Assembly (NCBI GenBank): GCA_038030265.1
Contig: CM075942.1
Span: 44,606,751 to 44,670,750 of the forward strand
Direction of reading: 5' to 3'
From: Corythucha ciliata
Lineage: Eukaryota > Arthropoda > Insecta > Hemiptera > Tingidae
Length of the DNA stretch: 64,000 nt
The position numbers and the translations under genes were made by a program. Positions within the stretch are counted from its first letter, which is position 1, and every line of letters begins with the position of its first letter. Shown here in pieces: positions 22,513-34,515 of this stretch. A model generated the notes under the pieces. That model made no database searches, was not told the origin of the DNA, and saw only the letters and a program-made list of their open reading frames with translations.

Positions 22513-22990
22513 CGTTAATCACAAACTTTTAAAGACCAGTATGAAGAGGTGTTTTATTAATTTATTTGAAGCATTTATGCCTACCATGTGTTCATATTTT
22601 AGCGCAACTATTATTTTTAATAGGGAGTTATTGCATAGCCGTCTGACGCTTATCGTTTACGGTTAAGTGACGTCACTATAAGCGTAGCCGTTTGAGTCGG
22701 TGGAAAAAGAGTTATTGCAAATAATAGTTGCGCTAAAACTTAATTGCTTCCATTAAATTAATAAAACACCTCCTCATACTGGTCTTTAAACGTTTGTGAT
22801 TAACGCTTAAACTCAAAATTTGAATTTTACGCTTATCATGACGTCACATAACCGTTAACGTTAACCGTCAGACGGTTATACAATAACTCCCTAGTAACTC
22901 TTTTTCCACCGATGCAAGCGGCTACACTTATGGTGACGTCACATAACCGTAAACGTTAAGCGCCAGACGGCTATGCAATAACTCCCTAAT
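22513..22990. mobile_element. Composite MITE with long inverted repeats
   Basis: The outer element 22,513-22,805 has inverted ends of about 50 bp (CGTTAATCACAAAC at left, GTTTGTGATTAACG at right) with ATGAAGAGGTGTTTTATTAA facing its complement. Inside is a second module (GGGAGTTATTGCATAGCCGT, GTGACGTCAC, GTGGAAAAAGAGTTA). It recurs twice inverted in 22,826-22,990. Nested or repeated insertion of one family is likely. TGACGTCA occurs in every module. Confidence 0.7.
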
Positions 22991-25260
22991 AAGTTCCTAC
23001 AAGTACTGACAGGTGCCATGTATGGCCCCCCTCCATATGCGGGTCAAATACGATACAAAAGTTAGGTTCGCTTTTTTTGTGGTTATCCCGACTTATAACA
23101 AACCCCTCCTACCAACACTCATAGTAAGAAAAATATTGAAATAGGGAAGGGTTGTGTACGTATTTTTGAGTTGGAAATGTATTTATTAAATATTTATTTA
23201 TTTCAGAAATTATTTCGTAACACTTCGTTGCAAGAAAATCATTCACAGAGCAATCAATTGCGTAAATAAAGGCTTTACTTGTACGGTGTACCAGAGTTTA
23301 ATGTCGATAACACAATCATGTTAAACTATTATCTATACGTTTATATTATTTATACGTTTTTTTGTTTGTTTGTTTTCATTGAGAGTAATTGTAAACGTTG
23401 TTGTTGATGTTCTTTTAAAAATATAATGAATAGCCTGCATAAAGCCAGAAGTTCGTTTAATTAGCAGGCTTTCTTACGCCTGGGGCATGCAATTTTTTCG
23501 CTGTATGTATTTATTACACAGATCCACGCGTTTGTATTTACCTTTTCCAGACCTAATCAAGTTTTTACAAATTGTAATTATTTCACTCTCACGCTGAATA
23601 CTGTGTCCATTTTTCAACGAATTAAAATCACATTTCGCTCAGTCCCTGTATGAAAAAGGGGTTACTTTCGCGAGCTCGAATAAAGAAACAATAAAAGGGA
23701 AAAATAACAAAAATATTGGGGTGTTTGAATAACTTCCAAAAAGTGTGTGACTCAAAACATGATTTCATGGTCCCAAGAGGGATTGGGAGGAAACTCTAAA
23801 ACTGTAATCCGGTTACAAATAAATATGGATTGAGGATAGCCACCGCCATGGGAAACACGGAGGAATGGGACACTTTTTGCGTTTAAAAAAGTATTAATCT
23901 GAGAAAAATTTTGCCCTTAATTTTTATATTCTCTTATTGATTTCAATAGAGAGATTTTGGAAACAGTTCCGCTAACTCTAACGTTATTCGCTGTTCATAT
24001 TTCAACCAACAAAATGTTTACTACCCTAGCAACGCGTACCTACACAAAAATTAACTTAAGCGTTTGCGGGACTGGTTGCAAAATCTTATACACTTATCTC
24101 TCTAATATTCTTCTAATAACTCTTTAATTCTAATAATAATTCTAATTCGATAGGTAATTAGATTAGCCCCTTTGGTCTTATGTATTCAATAATGGTGGCG
24201 CTTGATTGCACGACAGAAAATGGGCAACTCACGACAGGAGTGTGTATATGTATGAACTAGATTTTCTGAGTCATGCAATTTATTTATCTAATTTTGATTT
24301 TTTGTTTTACTTTTAAGGATGATTGATAGTTGGCAACTTGTTTTGGTCAATACAATTTGACTCTCCCCCTGCTCACCAGAAATTTTCTTTCTCAGTTCCG
24401 AGAATAAATCCGTCGTCCCTTTCTTCTCTTTTAGCCTGTAAAAACTTCTCATCCCTTCATTCTGTTTTGGACTATTGAAAGGAAAAAAAGAGAAAAAAGA
24501 AAAGCACACTGCAGAATGACAGGTTGGTGGACCAGGATGACAGAATCTCGTTGAACTTATATTTTTCCCTCAAAGAGCATTTGTTGTGAATGTACAAATG
24601 GATTGAACAGCGGAACAAAAAGGAAATTTCTAATATCCTAATGGCCTCTGGTTCAGATGAGGTTTTGTGATTTTTTTTTCCTCCCTTGATGGAAAACATT
24701 CTAACTGAGGGCGATCGTGAATTAGAAGATACTACAGTGTCGGATAATACTATAGTTCGAATACTTTATGAAGAAACCGGGAGGAAAAAATATCGAGTTC
24801 ATCGTATGAACATGTCTGTTAAACTATTTGCAGATCGTCTCCCATTTAATTTTCTTTTTTCTTCTCATTTTTCTATAATATCTCTCACTTCTCAATCACG
24901 TCGAAAAAACAAAATTAAAGAATAGCCAGCAGGGGAAATCATCATTATCGTTAAGGTCTCAATTTGCCATAAAGGTACACCCATTTGCCATTTAGAAATA
25001 TTAATATGTACTAGCAGTTAACAACTGACAGAATCAAGGACCATTTCAACGACCCATCGTTAAATGAATGCCCTTGCAAGAATTTGCATTTTATAACCAC
25101 TCCAACCTCTTTTCCAACATCGTCTCTTCGGAATTTCCACCTATCAAAACTTCCTGTTACTGAGTTTGAGATAGCCCTTGACTACTGAGCCCTCATTTCA
25201 CCGAGAAAATAAAACTTGAATTTAAATATTACCTAATAGATTTAATTTTCGACGATACCT
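22991..25260. other. No gene recognised
   Basis: AT-rich sequence. Short frames include 79 codons from 24,686 and 75 on the minus strand at 24,472-24,699, with no domain or splice support. No RNA genes or clear repeats were seen. Confidence 0.45.
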
Positions 25261-25429
25261 ATAGATGGTCCGATTCTCATTGGTTTCCGACATATGAATT
25301 TTTGAGTGAATTTTTAAAGAACCATAACTTTTTCCCGAAGACCCTCAATGCACGAGTCAGGCAACTATAACTATAAATAACGCACTTCCCACCTTGGGGT
25401 AAGAAGATTGATGAAATTCTATGTGAATG

Positions 25430-25620
25430 GTGGAAATACTGAATGCCCGATTTGGGAGAAAATTTTAGCGGTGAATTGGCACATGGATAGAAGGATATCA
25501 AAGGTAGTTGCAGCCCGATTGGTGCATTTGAGGATTTTAAAATAAATTTCGAAGTTCTTCAAGAGGGGATAGATGGTGCGAGGGGAAATGACGTCAATGG
25601 TCACTTTTGAAGCATCTGAT
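25430..25620. repeat. Dispersed repeat module R1, copy 2
   Basis: Diverged copy of 21,530-21,755 in the same orientation (GCCCGATTTGGGAG, GAAGGATATCAAAGG, GAGGATTTTAAAATAAATTTC, TTTTGAAGCATCTG). The tandem units at 25,885-26,310 and a block near 26,525 lie further right, suggesting a longer parent element. Confidence 0.45.
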
Positions 25621-25884
25621 GAGAAACTCTAACATTTTTTGTTTACAAACAACAAGAAAAATTTTCCATGTTCAATGTGAGCAATTGTGGAAGAGCCCTC
25701 ATCAAGAAAAAAAAAAATTTCGCTCCGGCAGCTGGCGGTCGGAAAGAGTGCATTTCATTCCGTATACGGATACCCTAAGCCGTCCCAGAAGTAATAATTT
25801 TGATACCATAATTTGTTTCATTAAGCCGAACTTCTTCCTCTATTTTCACCACCCTCTCTTCAAAAATGTCGAAAAGTTTCGGTA

Positions 25885-26310
25885 GTTTTCCAAGGGCTTT
25901 GTTATATTAAATTTTTGTGCCGTATTTTATAATACCTAAACGTGTCAATTTAAGCGATTTTTTGAAATTTCATCCCCCATTTCACCCTCCCCCAACAAAG
26001 CTTTCGATAAATCTCAATGGAACCCAGGGCTTTCGTTACATTAAATTATTGAGTCGAATTTTAGAGCGCTAAGATGAACTAGCGAAGTTCAACGCTATTT
26101 TTACACTTCCACACCAGAGAAACCACCCCCTCCCCTTCGACTTTTTCAAAAAATTAAAATGGGAATCAAAGGCTACTCTAACATGGAGTATACGTACCGA
26201 ATATGATGCTTGTAGAATCAACTGGTGAATTGTAGTGATTTTTTGACGACTTCAAGCCCTGTTTTTCCCCCCTCCACCTCGACCAATTTGGCCCAAATGC
26301 AATATCGACC
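25885..26310 (+). repeat. Three diverged tandem units of about 140 bp
   Basis: Units start near 25,888 (CAAGGGCTTTG), 26,026 (CAGGGCTTTCG) and 26,167 (AAAGGCTACTC). Each continues with 'TTA-ATTAAATT', a 'GTCGAATTTTA'-like block, a 'GATTTTTTGA'-like block and a C-rich 'CACCCCC' end. Pairwise identity looks low, so the array is old and satellite-like. Confidence 0.45.
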
Positions 26311-27205
26311 GGGGTCTTATGACTACTGATTTTTGTGCCAAAGCGCGTTCCGCTAAATCAACTTCTACGAGAGTTATCGTGCTAACAAGAAAACGGCCAC
26401 AAAGATATTTATATACCTATATAAACCAAAATATATATAGAAATATATAGATATATATGAATTCCGGAAACCACTAAATTCGTGTTCTAGAGGTTCTGAA
26501 ACATGAAAAAAACATGCCATGACCCATGTTTGCCACCATCACGACGAGACCAATAGTGCATTTTGACATAAATGAAATGCACTAAAATGTGCAAGTTCCC
26601 CATTGTAGGTATGTACTTTATCTTTATGCATTTTCCCTTGCCATCGCGCCCAACCATTCTAACTCTTATTTTCCAGAATTCCCTTTGCCTTTTCAGAGTC
26701 TTTCAAGATGATAAACTAATCCACAAAAAAGTCTGATTACTAATGCTATACGCCTATTAAGTAATTACCCCCTGGCACTTTGTAATGCCCCTTCTACGCA
26801 GATGCTGCCTTTCAAAATCTTTTTACTCCTTCTCGTTGTCCTAGAAGAAAACGATCTCCTCACGCTGATAGGTTGTTTCTTTCTGAAACATTCCCCTTCC
26901 TTCGTCGTAATACCTCTTCAAGCCGACAACAATGATTTATAGTTACGAAGAATCGCCATCTTGGGCTCCGTGACGGGAACGAAATGGAAGTTGTTTTTTC
27001 GAAAGCCCCCGCCCTCCCCTATTTTAGAAAAAGAGTTGCTGCTTGTAATTTTATCGGTAATTAATCAAGTCTTTTGGAAGCTGTCGAGTTTATAGAGGCT
27101 ATTTGACTAAGGCATGAACCGAACTTTTAATTAAAGGGCTATCCCCTTTCTAAGGGATCCGAAGGAAGATTATAACGGACTTCACTCCCATCCCTCCAAA
27201 ACACT
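26311..27205. other. No gene recognised
   Basis: Contains an AT-dinucleotide-rich stretch (26,405-26,455) and otherwise unremarkable sequence. Confidence 0.45.
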
Positions 27206-27208
27206 CAC

Positions 27209-27321
27209 CTTGAATATCGTGCACATTGCTGAATGATTTCAATGGAATTGTGAGTCAGTTTAGGGTAGTTACATCGCCTGAAGGTTCCCAAATACGTGTC
27301 AACACCACCTGGTAGTCTTCC
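27209..27321 (-). CDS. Candidate internal exon of a host gene, unknown
   Basis: On the minus strand a TTGTTGTTCAG acceptor precedes 113 nt ending CAAG followed by the donor GTGAGTG. Only one frame is open: GRLPGGVDTYLGTFRRC, then NYPKLTHNSIEIIQQCARYS. The other two frames contain stops. Composition and hydrophobic pattern look like a globular protein. I do not recognise the family. No adjoining exon was found within the window, so it would belong to a gene with long introns on the minus strand. A chance exon-like stretch cannot be excluded. Confidence 0.4.
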
Positions 27322-29190
27322 CTGAACAACACAACAACAAATTATCATTATTATAGGCAAACGATTGTGTCTAACTCCCTAAATTGTTCAGATGAATCTG
27401 TTTTGTGCGTGGTTTTCACTTCACAAGACGATATCATGCAATTTTAAATTGCAGAAAGAGAGGAAATATCTTTGATTCATGCAGATAATGTATTAAAGTG
27501 GAAATGACGCCAGTAGGGCCCCTTTATTTCTGTACGTACAAGCATCCTGCTTTTGAATATAAAGAAAATGAGAAATGCCCCTCATCTTCCAATGACGGAA
27601 AGGTTGAATTTCAGGTTGAGTGTATATGTATACAGGAACGGTTTGGGAGGAAGGATGCCAATATAACTTTGTTGATAAACTTACTCAGGTAATAGCGACG
27701 GACTTTCAAAGTGCCCCAAAGCGCCCAGTGCTCCTTCCATCACCAACGCAGACTCCATTTAACAAGTTTATCTAGGCTTTTCATCCCTTACGCCTCGATC
27801 TCTCTCGTCACCCTTTTTCACCTTCCCTTTTTTGCATCAAAGACTCGCCTTTTCTCTCCAAACAATATTTTGTTTGAAATACGATGACGATACGTCGATA
27901 CGCGAAGGAAATGGGCGTGAGGGAGATGGCAAGAGCGGGGTTCTGAAATACGATTTGAGTTGGTCCTATCGAGAGCTGAAGTTATTTTTCTCAGCAACTA
28001 CTACGAATAAATGGAAGAAGAGATAGGCAGAATTTGTTATTCTCTCTTCCACTGAAAATATTTGCACTGAAGATGCGTATAGTGAAACTGGAGGTTCAGA
28101 AATGTTTCATGTTCAAGCTATCTGAATAATCGCGATTCCCTTCTACCTGATGCACTTTCAAAGTTCTTCTCCCGATGGGCTAGCGGAAAATCAGCACAGT
28201 ACGACATCGATCACACCAGAGCGTAGTATGGCAGACCATCAGTATTAAATTACTTAAGTTTCTGACAGCCAGCTCTTTCCCTGGGTTAACGAAATTGAGG
28301 GATTAAAGTTCCCGTTGTCAGAAATGACCTGCAGTGGGCGTGCTCACACTGTCTCCCTCGAGTTTCACTTGCCTTAGAGGTTGTTCTGAATTAATTTTCC
28401 TTTCTGCTTATCACTTTTCATTTTCAACGCCCTTCAGAAAATGAGAGAAGCGTGTCACTAAACAGTGGACACATTTCCACTTCAACACTATTTCATTTCT
28501 ACATTGAATTTTGTTCATACTTTTATGAGCTTTCTAAAATTTCGAGCATTTTCGGCTTAAATCTGTCGATACTATAATAACGTTTTCATTGACTTCGCAA
28601 AAAATGGTTCAATCTGAAAATTGCTTCCAGTCCCAGCTTAAAATGATACTTCGTGTTCGACTCAAATTATGTAATAGCATATCACTGGCTCGCAGACCTC
28701 CCATTTCCGGACCAAGATTCATTTCAACCAACGTTATTTTATTTAACTATTAAACGAATAGCGTCGCCCATGTCATAGAAACAGCACGTACAGTGTATCA
28801 ATGCACGCAATACCCTGCATGTATAGTGTGGGGGGGGGGGGTGATGGAAATATGGAATAGAAAAGGAAAGTTCATTACGGAAGCCCCATTCGACATTCTT
28901 CTCTCTTCCTTAATCCTTTGGGAATTTAGTTTAATTCGTAGATTTAATCGGGACAATAATGGAAAGGACCGTTAGTTAATTAGGATGACCACTTGCCCAG
29001 CAAGCAGCAACTTCCCAAGTTGCTGACGACTTTGTAATGAGATATGCGTCGGCATCAAGACACTAAACTAGCTCGATCTGGTCTATTCATATGAATCTCG
29101 CTTCTTTTGCATCATCTTCTATGAGGGAAGCATCCTAAGTGCCAACACGAAGTTTTTGGCGTCTCAATCGTCATTTGTTATGTGCAAATA
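27322..29190. other. No gene recognised
   Basis: Only short unsupported frames (for example 27,498-27,692 and 27,832-28,026 on plus). A G10 run lies near 28,831. No repeats or RNA genes are recognised. Confidence 0.45.
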
Positions 29191-29346
29191 GAAATTTCCA
29201 TTCAATGCAATATACTCGTGGGGTGGAAGGTTTTCCACCCGTCCTCTCTATATTGAATTGAAACATTATAAATCTCTAAATTGAAACATTATATTTATGT
29301 AGAGGACGAGGCATTAAACTTGTGTGGGGTGTCGAATGGGAAACAC
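29191..29346. mobile_element. TA-flanked MITE, family M1
   Basis: The left end GAAATTTCCATTCAATGCAA and right end GTCGAATGGGAAACAC are flanked by TA. The inner marks TTTCCACCCGTCCTCTC and AGAGGACGAGGC face each other. The centre is enlarged by a short duplicated ATTGAAACATTATA motif. Confidence 0.7.
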
Positions 29347-29804
29347 TATAAGTTTATCCTGTTAACGTACAACAGGAATTCTTGAGAAGTACGATACTCA
29401 TAGTGAGGTGGAAATGCGTTGAAAAATAACCGAAATGGCACATGAACATGTTATGACGCCAGCCAACGCCGGCAGTTGAAACGCGCGCTTGTAGTGTAAC
29501 CTTCCGGGTCGTCTTCGTTTTTGTATCTTTGACACTCGTGCTCTGATTTTGTTGTTTTGCTTTGTACCCAAAGTTGACGAATAAACTAATGTCTTCCGGT
29601 TTTCTATCCTCGCCTCATACATAACAGAACAAAATGAACTAAATCCAATCGTCGTCACCGGAACAATTGTTTTTACTTATGTATTATTGATTCACTGTAA
29701 TAAGTTGATAACTACTCGGTAAAAATTAATTCACCTGCATGCGTACAATATGACCGTTTACAAATTTTACTTTGAAGTTTTCATTTGATGAGGTCGTCAT
29801 ACTG

Positions 29805-29900
29805 TATTCAAAACACCACACAACGTCCAGTTTCAACCTCGTATAAGTCGTATTAACCTCGTAAGAGGTTAAAACTGGACGTTGTGTGGTGTTTTGAATA
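29805..29900. repeat. 96-bp near-perfect hairpin
   Basis: TATTCAAAACACCACACAAC continues CGTCCAGTTT and pairs exactly with the complementary right arm ending TTTTGAATA. Then one mismatch and six more pairs (AACCTC/GAGGTT) leave a short loop. About 35 of 36 arm positions pair. It may be a young small MITE or an RNA hairpin; no target duplication is obvious. Confidence 0.8.
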
Positions 29901-29909
29901 AATTTCACT

Positions 29910-30760
29910 TTCTCAAGGTGATTTAACGATAAACAAGCTTAAGTTTATGATAAAAGGATTCCTAATTAGATTGACTTCAGTCTAATCAAACCCATGTCCC
30001 CTACCATCCCCCAAACCATCCTAAATTCGCTAATTGAATACGAGGCGCACTAAAAGCAATTAAAGGAAACAAACTGCGTGCGATCACTGTGGTAAGGCAA
30101 CGAGAGAAAGGCCAGAGTTAACCACTAATGTATACGATTCCATCCCTTGGCTTGCCTCGTCGCCTTTACTTCATCACGTTCAAAAAGTCCATAGAGATTG
30201 ATGTTGAGAAAAAATGTGGAATTACAGGATTTCTTTAATGATTTTTTGGACTTTTTGAGGGAGGAGATCTAGTGGCGGGTATGAAAATCAAGGTACAGAT
30301 TTACGGCGGATGACAAACCTTGTCTAACTCACGGATAATCCCTTTTCACTGAAAAATATAATTAAACATGTAGAACCATTCTTCTTTATCGGTCCTATTC
30401 GCTCGTGAAGAGCATAACGGCATCTTCATTTAATTGGTTTTTAATTTTTTTACGTGGAAATGTACCTATTTCTATTTTTAGTTATTATTAGTTATGTACG
30501 TAATTTTTGAAATGGGTTTAAAGTTAACTTAAAATTCAATCGGGAAGTCAACTCGTGAAAAACGTTCACGTATTTTTACGCGATTCTGCAAAAGATAAAG
30601 TTCCATTTTATAAGCCCGTTTGTAGATTATAAAGTTGAACTTATTCCACGTGTGTATTAGAACAAAGAAAACCAGTTTCTTAGTGCTTAGAATTTTAGAG
30701 CACAAGTGCATGAAGTACCCCCGGATGACGTCAGAGGTAACCTATACCAGGTTATCACTT
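29910..30760. other. No gene recognised
   Basis: AT-rich sequence with no frame above 60 codons and no recognised feature. Confidence 0.45.
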
Positions 30761-30763
30761 ATG

Positions 30764-30870
30764 GCGTTTTCCATTCAATGCAATAATGCACTAGTGTGGT
30801 GCAAGGTTTTCCACCCGTCCTCTCTGAATTGAAACATTTGGAGAGGACGCGGCACTGCACATCAGCACTT
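30764..30870. mobile_element. TA-flanked MITE, family M1, right end decayed
   Basis: Starts GCGTTTTCCATTCAATGC and carries TTTTCCACCCGTCCTCTCTG with the facing GGAGAGGACGCGGCA, but the right terminal repeat is lost or changed after GCACTGCACATC. Confidence 0.6.
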
Positions 30871-32760
30871 GATGAGGTTTTGTTTTCAACACATGTAAAA
30901 TAAGAGGAAAGGATTAAGGATTAATAAGTACAAAACAAAATAAATGCGTAGCTTCAACCTAATGAAAAACTACCCACTGCAGCGCTGTCTGAATTATATG
31001 ACTAAGGCGAGATACATAAATACGACATGCCTTCCTGCTTCAAATTATCTATCATTTAATTGTTTATCCACACATCTACCCTCCCTTCAGCGACCCAGTT
31101 GTCCTACATCCTCTATTTTCTTAAACACTTTCTTTCATCGCACGCGAAAGTTTCAACCCATCTATTCAAGCGCCTGCATGTATACCCTCGAGGGAAATGA
31201 ATACGAAATACTGTCGACCTCCCCTCTTTTTCACCAGTGTGGTGTGCGGGTTGATATATGTCGGCCCAAAAATTCAGGGTCTGAGGAAAAGAGAAAAGAA
31301 ACGCTGCACAAATGTGGGATATCCATTTCATACGGTGAATCATATCGTTCTCCCCTCCCCCCTTACCATGCCCGAATGTAGAATTACCAATCCATTTCGA
31401 ACAAATTGAATTTTCGGGTACCCTTTCATCATTCACGTAGCTTTTACTTTTTAGTTGTTCCATTGTAGCCTCGTACACAACTTCTTTTTATCAAATATAG
31501 GGCCTGCATCATGCCTTCACAGAATAGTCATCCAACAATAATGCCCATGTGCCCCGTATGATTGAAATGATAGTAACTACGGCCTGGAGCTATTCTGATT
31601 GGCCACCGCATAGCCAAGTTGTTGAGTTCACACTGCACACGGTTAAAAAGTTGGTACGGTAAAGACTTAAATAACTTAAGTAGCCACTATGAATACGGGC
31701 CTTAGACTTCAAATATTCCAGAATCTAGGTAAATTGCAGTTCAATTACTCCTAGGAATTATTGAGATTTAATCTTGTCTTTTTTGTTTGGTATATTTAAT
31801 TTATGGTTGTGGAGTTTGAAAGCGAGGAGGACGGTTTCGGTTCGGCACTCCGCCAGTCTGATATCACAGCAACTGCTCAAGCTAATGTGAACAGACTTGT
31901 CCCATTTTTTTTGTAAAATATGTAATGAGTTTCAAATTCATTGTAAATATATTCACTGTTCATTTAATTTCAAATCAGTGAGGGATTTCTGATCGCTGAT
32001 TGCTCTGGTTGAATAGAGGGGGGGGGGGATTTAAATCCCAAGTTTAGGGGTAAAACATTGGGACCTAACTCATTTTTTTATGATTTCACTTTTATCCAAA
32101 TCCATGAAAAATATAAAGAGGATTTTCAGGGGTTTTCACTTTGCCGTACTCACTCTTGAGTCTGGTAAAGTACTTACCAGAAAGAGTATGGTAAAGTACA
32201 ACTTTTCGCTTCCAAACTGGTACAGTAGTTAGCTACTTAGGGGGCATGGAGTGCGAAAAGATTAATTTCTTTATTTTCCGCCTCTCAACTCCCTTGAATT
32301 CACAGTTGTGACTAGAGTGGTGTGGTGAGGAGACTAGTAATCCCCTAAATGTCCGTAGACAGGGTCATCCAAGCTCAATTGTGAAATTTAAAATTAATTA
32401 AACAGTCAGAAATTAGTCCAGTCAATAAGAAAATTTGACGACATGGTCAGTTTAGTGAATTTCTATTTTTCCGCTGATCATTTTGAAGTTTTTGTTGTTT
32501 CTTTATTCACACGAATGAAAGACAGGCAAACGGCAGATTTAAGTGGAAGATTTTAGGGTCCCACATATAGGGTGTATCAACATGAAGTTCAAAAAAATTC
32601 TTGCGCTTATTTAGAAACACCTATAGTATGTTTGTCCTGAGGGGCAAGTACGAAGGAGTGGTATAATTTTAACAGGGCATCGACCTAACACAATTAAAAT
32701 GGTTGTCACGTGGATACCACCCGTGTTATTTCATATAAATACTCCTGCGTACTTCAGCTC
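30871..32760. other. No gene recognised
   Basis: A plus frame of 145 codons (30,944-31,381) and an overlapping minus frame of 121 codons show no domain or splice support. A G9 run lies near 32,020. A pair of TGGTAAAGTAC motifs lies at about 32,163-32,200. Confidence 0.4.
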
Positions 32761-32762
32761 CT

Positions 32763-32893
32763 GGGGCCTTAGTACGAACCCGTGTGAAAATGCCACGTGA
32801 TGCGGTTGCTATGGCGGGATAATGTTATTTCTCATTCGGCGTCCTTGGATCCCGCTTGCGGCATTTTTTCCCGAACTTTCGTACTAAGGCCCC
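32763..32893. mobile_element. MITE, family M2
   Basis: This 131-bp element has perfect 16-bp ends GGGGCCTTAGTACGAA and complement. The interior matches 20,056-20,186, including TCGGCGTCCTTGGATCCCGC and GCGGCATTTTTTCCCGAA. Equal length and shared body define a family. Confidence 0.85.
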
Positions 32894-33845
32894 TGGTTGG
32901 AGTATGTCCTGCACGGTAGAGAACACAGTGATATTTGGTGGAATAATGAAATACTACACCACAACTTAATATACCTACATCGTACCAGCGGAGTTTATAT
33001 CTCTTGATGAGCTTTAACCAGGTCACAACCTCATTCAAAAAGTTGAAAGTACCCCGTAAAAAGTGTTTCGTGAAACGTGTTGGAATTTGAAACGACATTT
33101 TTCAATCTACGATTCTTTTCCTCGACTCCATTACTCGATAGTGCCGAGTCAGCACTGGAATAAACGGTGTAATAAAAAGTAAAAAAGTTGTCACGGGGTT
33201 TGTTAGAAATCACCTTAACTGTACAATAAGTCAGGAACTAAGAGTCCGGGAAAAGATCAATTCCCTCAAACTTAGCGCAACTTCCAACACACAAACACTT
33301 TTATCTTTTTCTCTCACTCGTTTTATCTCTATTATATTGTCAGTTCCTTGCTTACCCCCAGGAACTCCCGAAACGACTTCTGTCAACTTCTGGTCATATT
33401 TATGTGAAATGGGTTTAACTCTGAGAGAGCTGGTAAAAAAAGTATAAAGGGACAGAAACGGGAGCCCTCCCTTTTTCTTCATATCATTCATTTTGCCCGT
33501 CAGAAAAGTTTTAAGGACAATTTGATCATCAGACGGTATATAATTGATTGCGTCCCGGGAAACATTTAATTTCCCTCTTTTCATGTGCACCTTTTTATCG
33601 GGGACTGTATGAAAACAATATCTTGCACGCGCGAATCTGTTTTGTTCCTCGTCTAGTGAAAAAATCCTAGCAATCCTATATAGCCCGTTTAAAGAATCAC
33701 CAGTCGTCAGCAGTGAAAAATATAATCCCTATATAGCGTGTTAGCATTAATGATTTATTTTGCTGGATACGTATCAAATTTGTATTACCTAACGTCGAAC
33801 GATTTTCTTTTCTTTTTTGAATTTCTATAGTATACATGCATCGTA
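32894..33845. other. No gene recognised
   Basis: A minus frame of 119 codons (33,231-33,590) has no recognisable domain. Nothing else is supported. Confidence 0.4.
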
Positions 33846-33849
33846 TTAG

Positions 33850-34033
33850 AGGCCGGTTCACACCTACCAGGAACGCTTCCGATCCGACACGAGTCATACA
33901 TTCGGAAGGGTGTATATGGAGAGGGAAATAAATTAAATGTGCAGTGGAATGCATCCGTGACTGACACTGAACTTCATCAGACTCGTGTCGGATCGGAAGT
34001 GTGCGCATGCATGATGTAGGTGTGAACCGGCCT
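33850..34033. mobile_element. MITE with 18-bp perfect ends
   Basis: This 184-bp element begins AGGCCGGTTCACACCTAC and ends with the exact complement. Inside, TTCCGATCCGACACGAGTC and GACTCGTGTCGGATCGGAAG form a second inverted pair. There is no coding capacity and the target duplication is unresolved. Confidence 0.85.
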
Positions 34034-34515
34034 TTGAACAAGGCGCCACGTTCCAGGAGTTCGGCATTCATGTAGCATTTTAGGGGGATTATAAAAGCTA
34101 TTTGGAAGAGCAACATTATCCACTTCCGCGGAATCGTGCGTTGGATGTAGAATCAATAAGAGTGATGGCAAGAATAGAACAGCCACCCTCACCCATATTA
34201 AACGGATTTCCCGTGTAACACCATGGCCCTAACCATTGGAAGGCCTTAAACGCTGTATTACAGCTCTTATTCTGGACAGGTTTATTTGTAGACCGGAGTA
34301 CTCATAATTTAGTAACGGGTTTGGGTTTCACCTACAGTCTTCGCTTCAGGCCGTAGGTAATGAATCAAGTTAACTCAAGTATGCGTCCTTAAGAAGCTTC
34401 CTTATACGCTATTGGTTCGTTTTTTAGTTTTGAGATAACAACATTCCATTGCGAAGTACCTAAACGAGTTCACTTAATGTGTCTCTAGAAATCATTTTAA
34501 AAACGAAGTAGACAT
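34034..34515. other. No gene recognised
   Basis: Flanking sequence between a MITE and the large foldback, with no recognised feature. Confidence 0.4.

Noticed and set aside
30944..31478. Overlapping 145- and 121-codon frames as genes
   Set aside because: Opposite strands overlap with no domain or conservation evidence.
33231..33590. 119-codon minus frame as a gene
   Set aside because: No recognisable domain, no splice context and low-complexity composition; compatible with chance.
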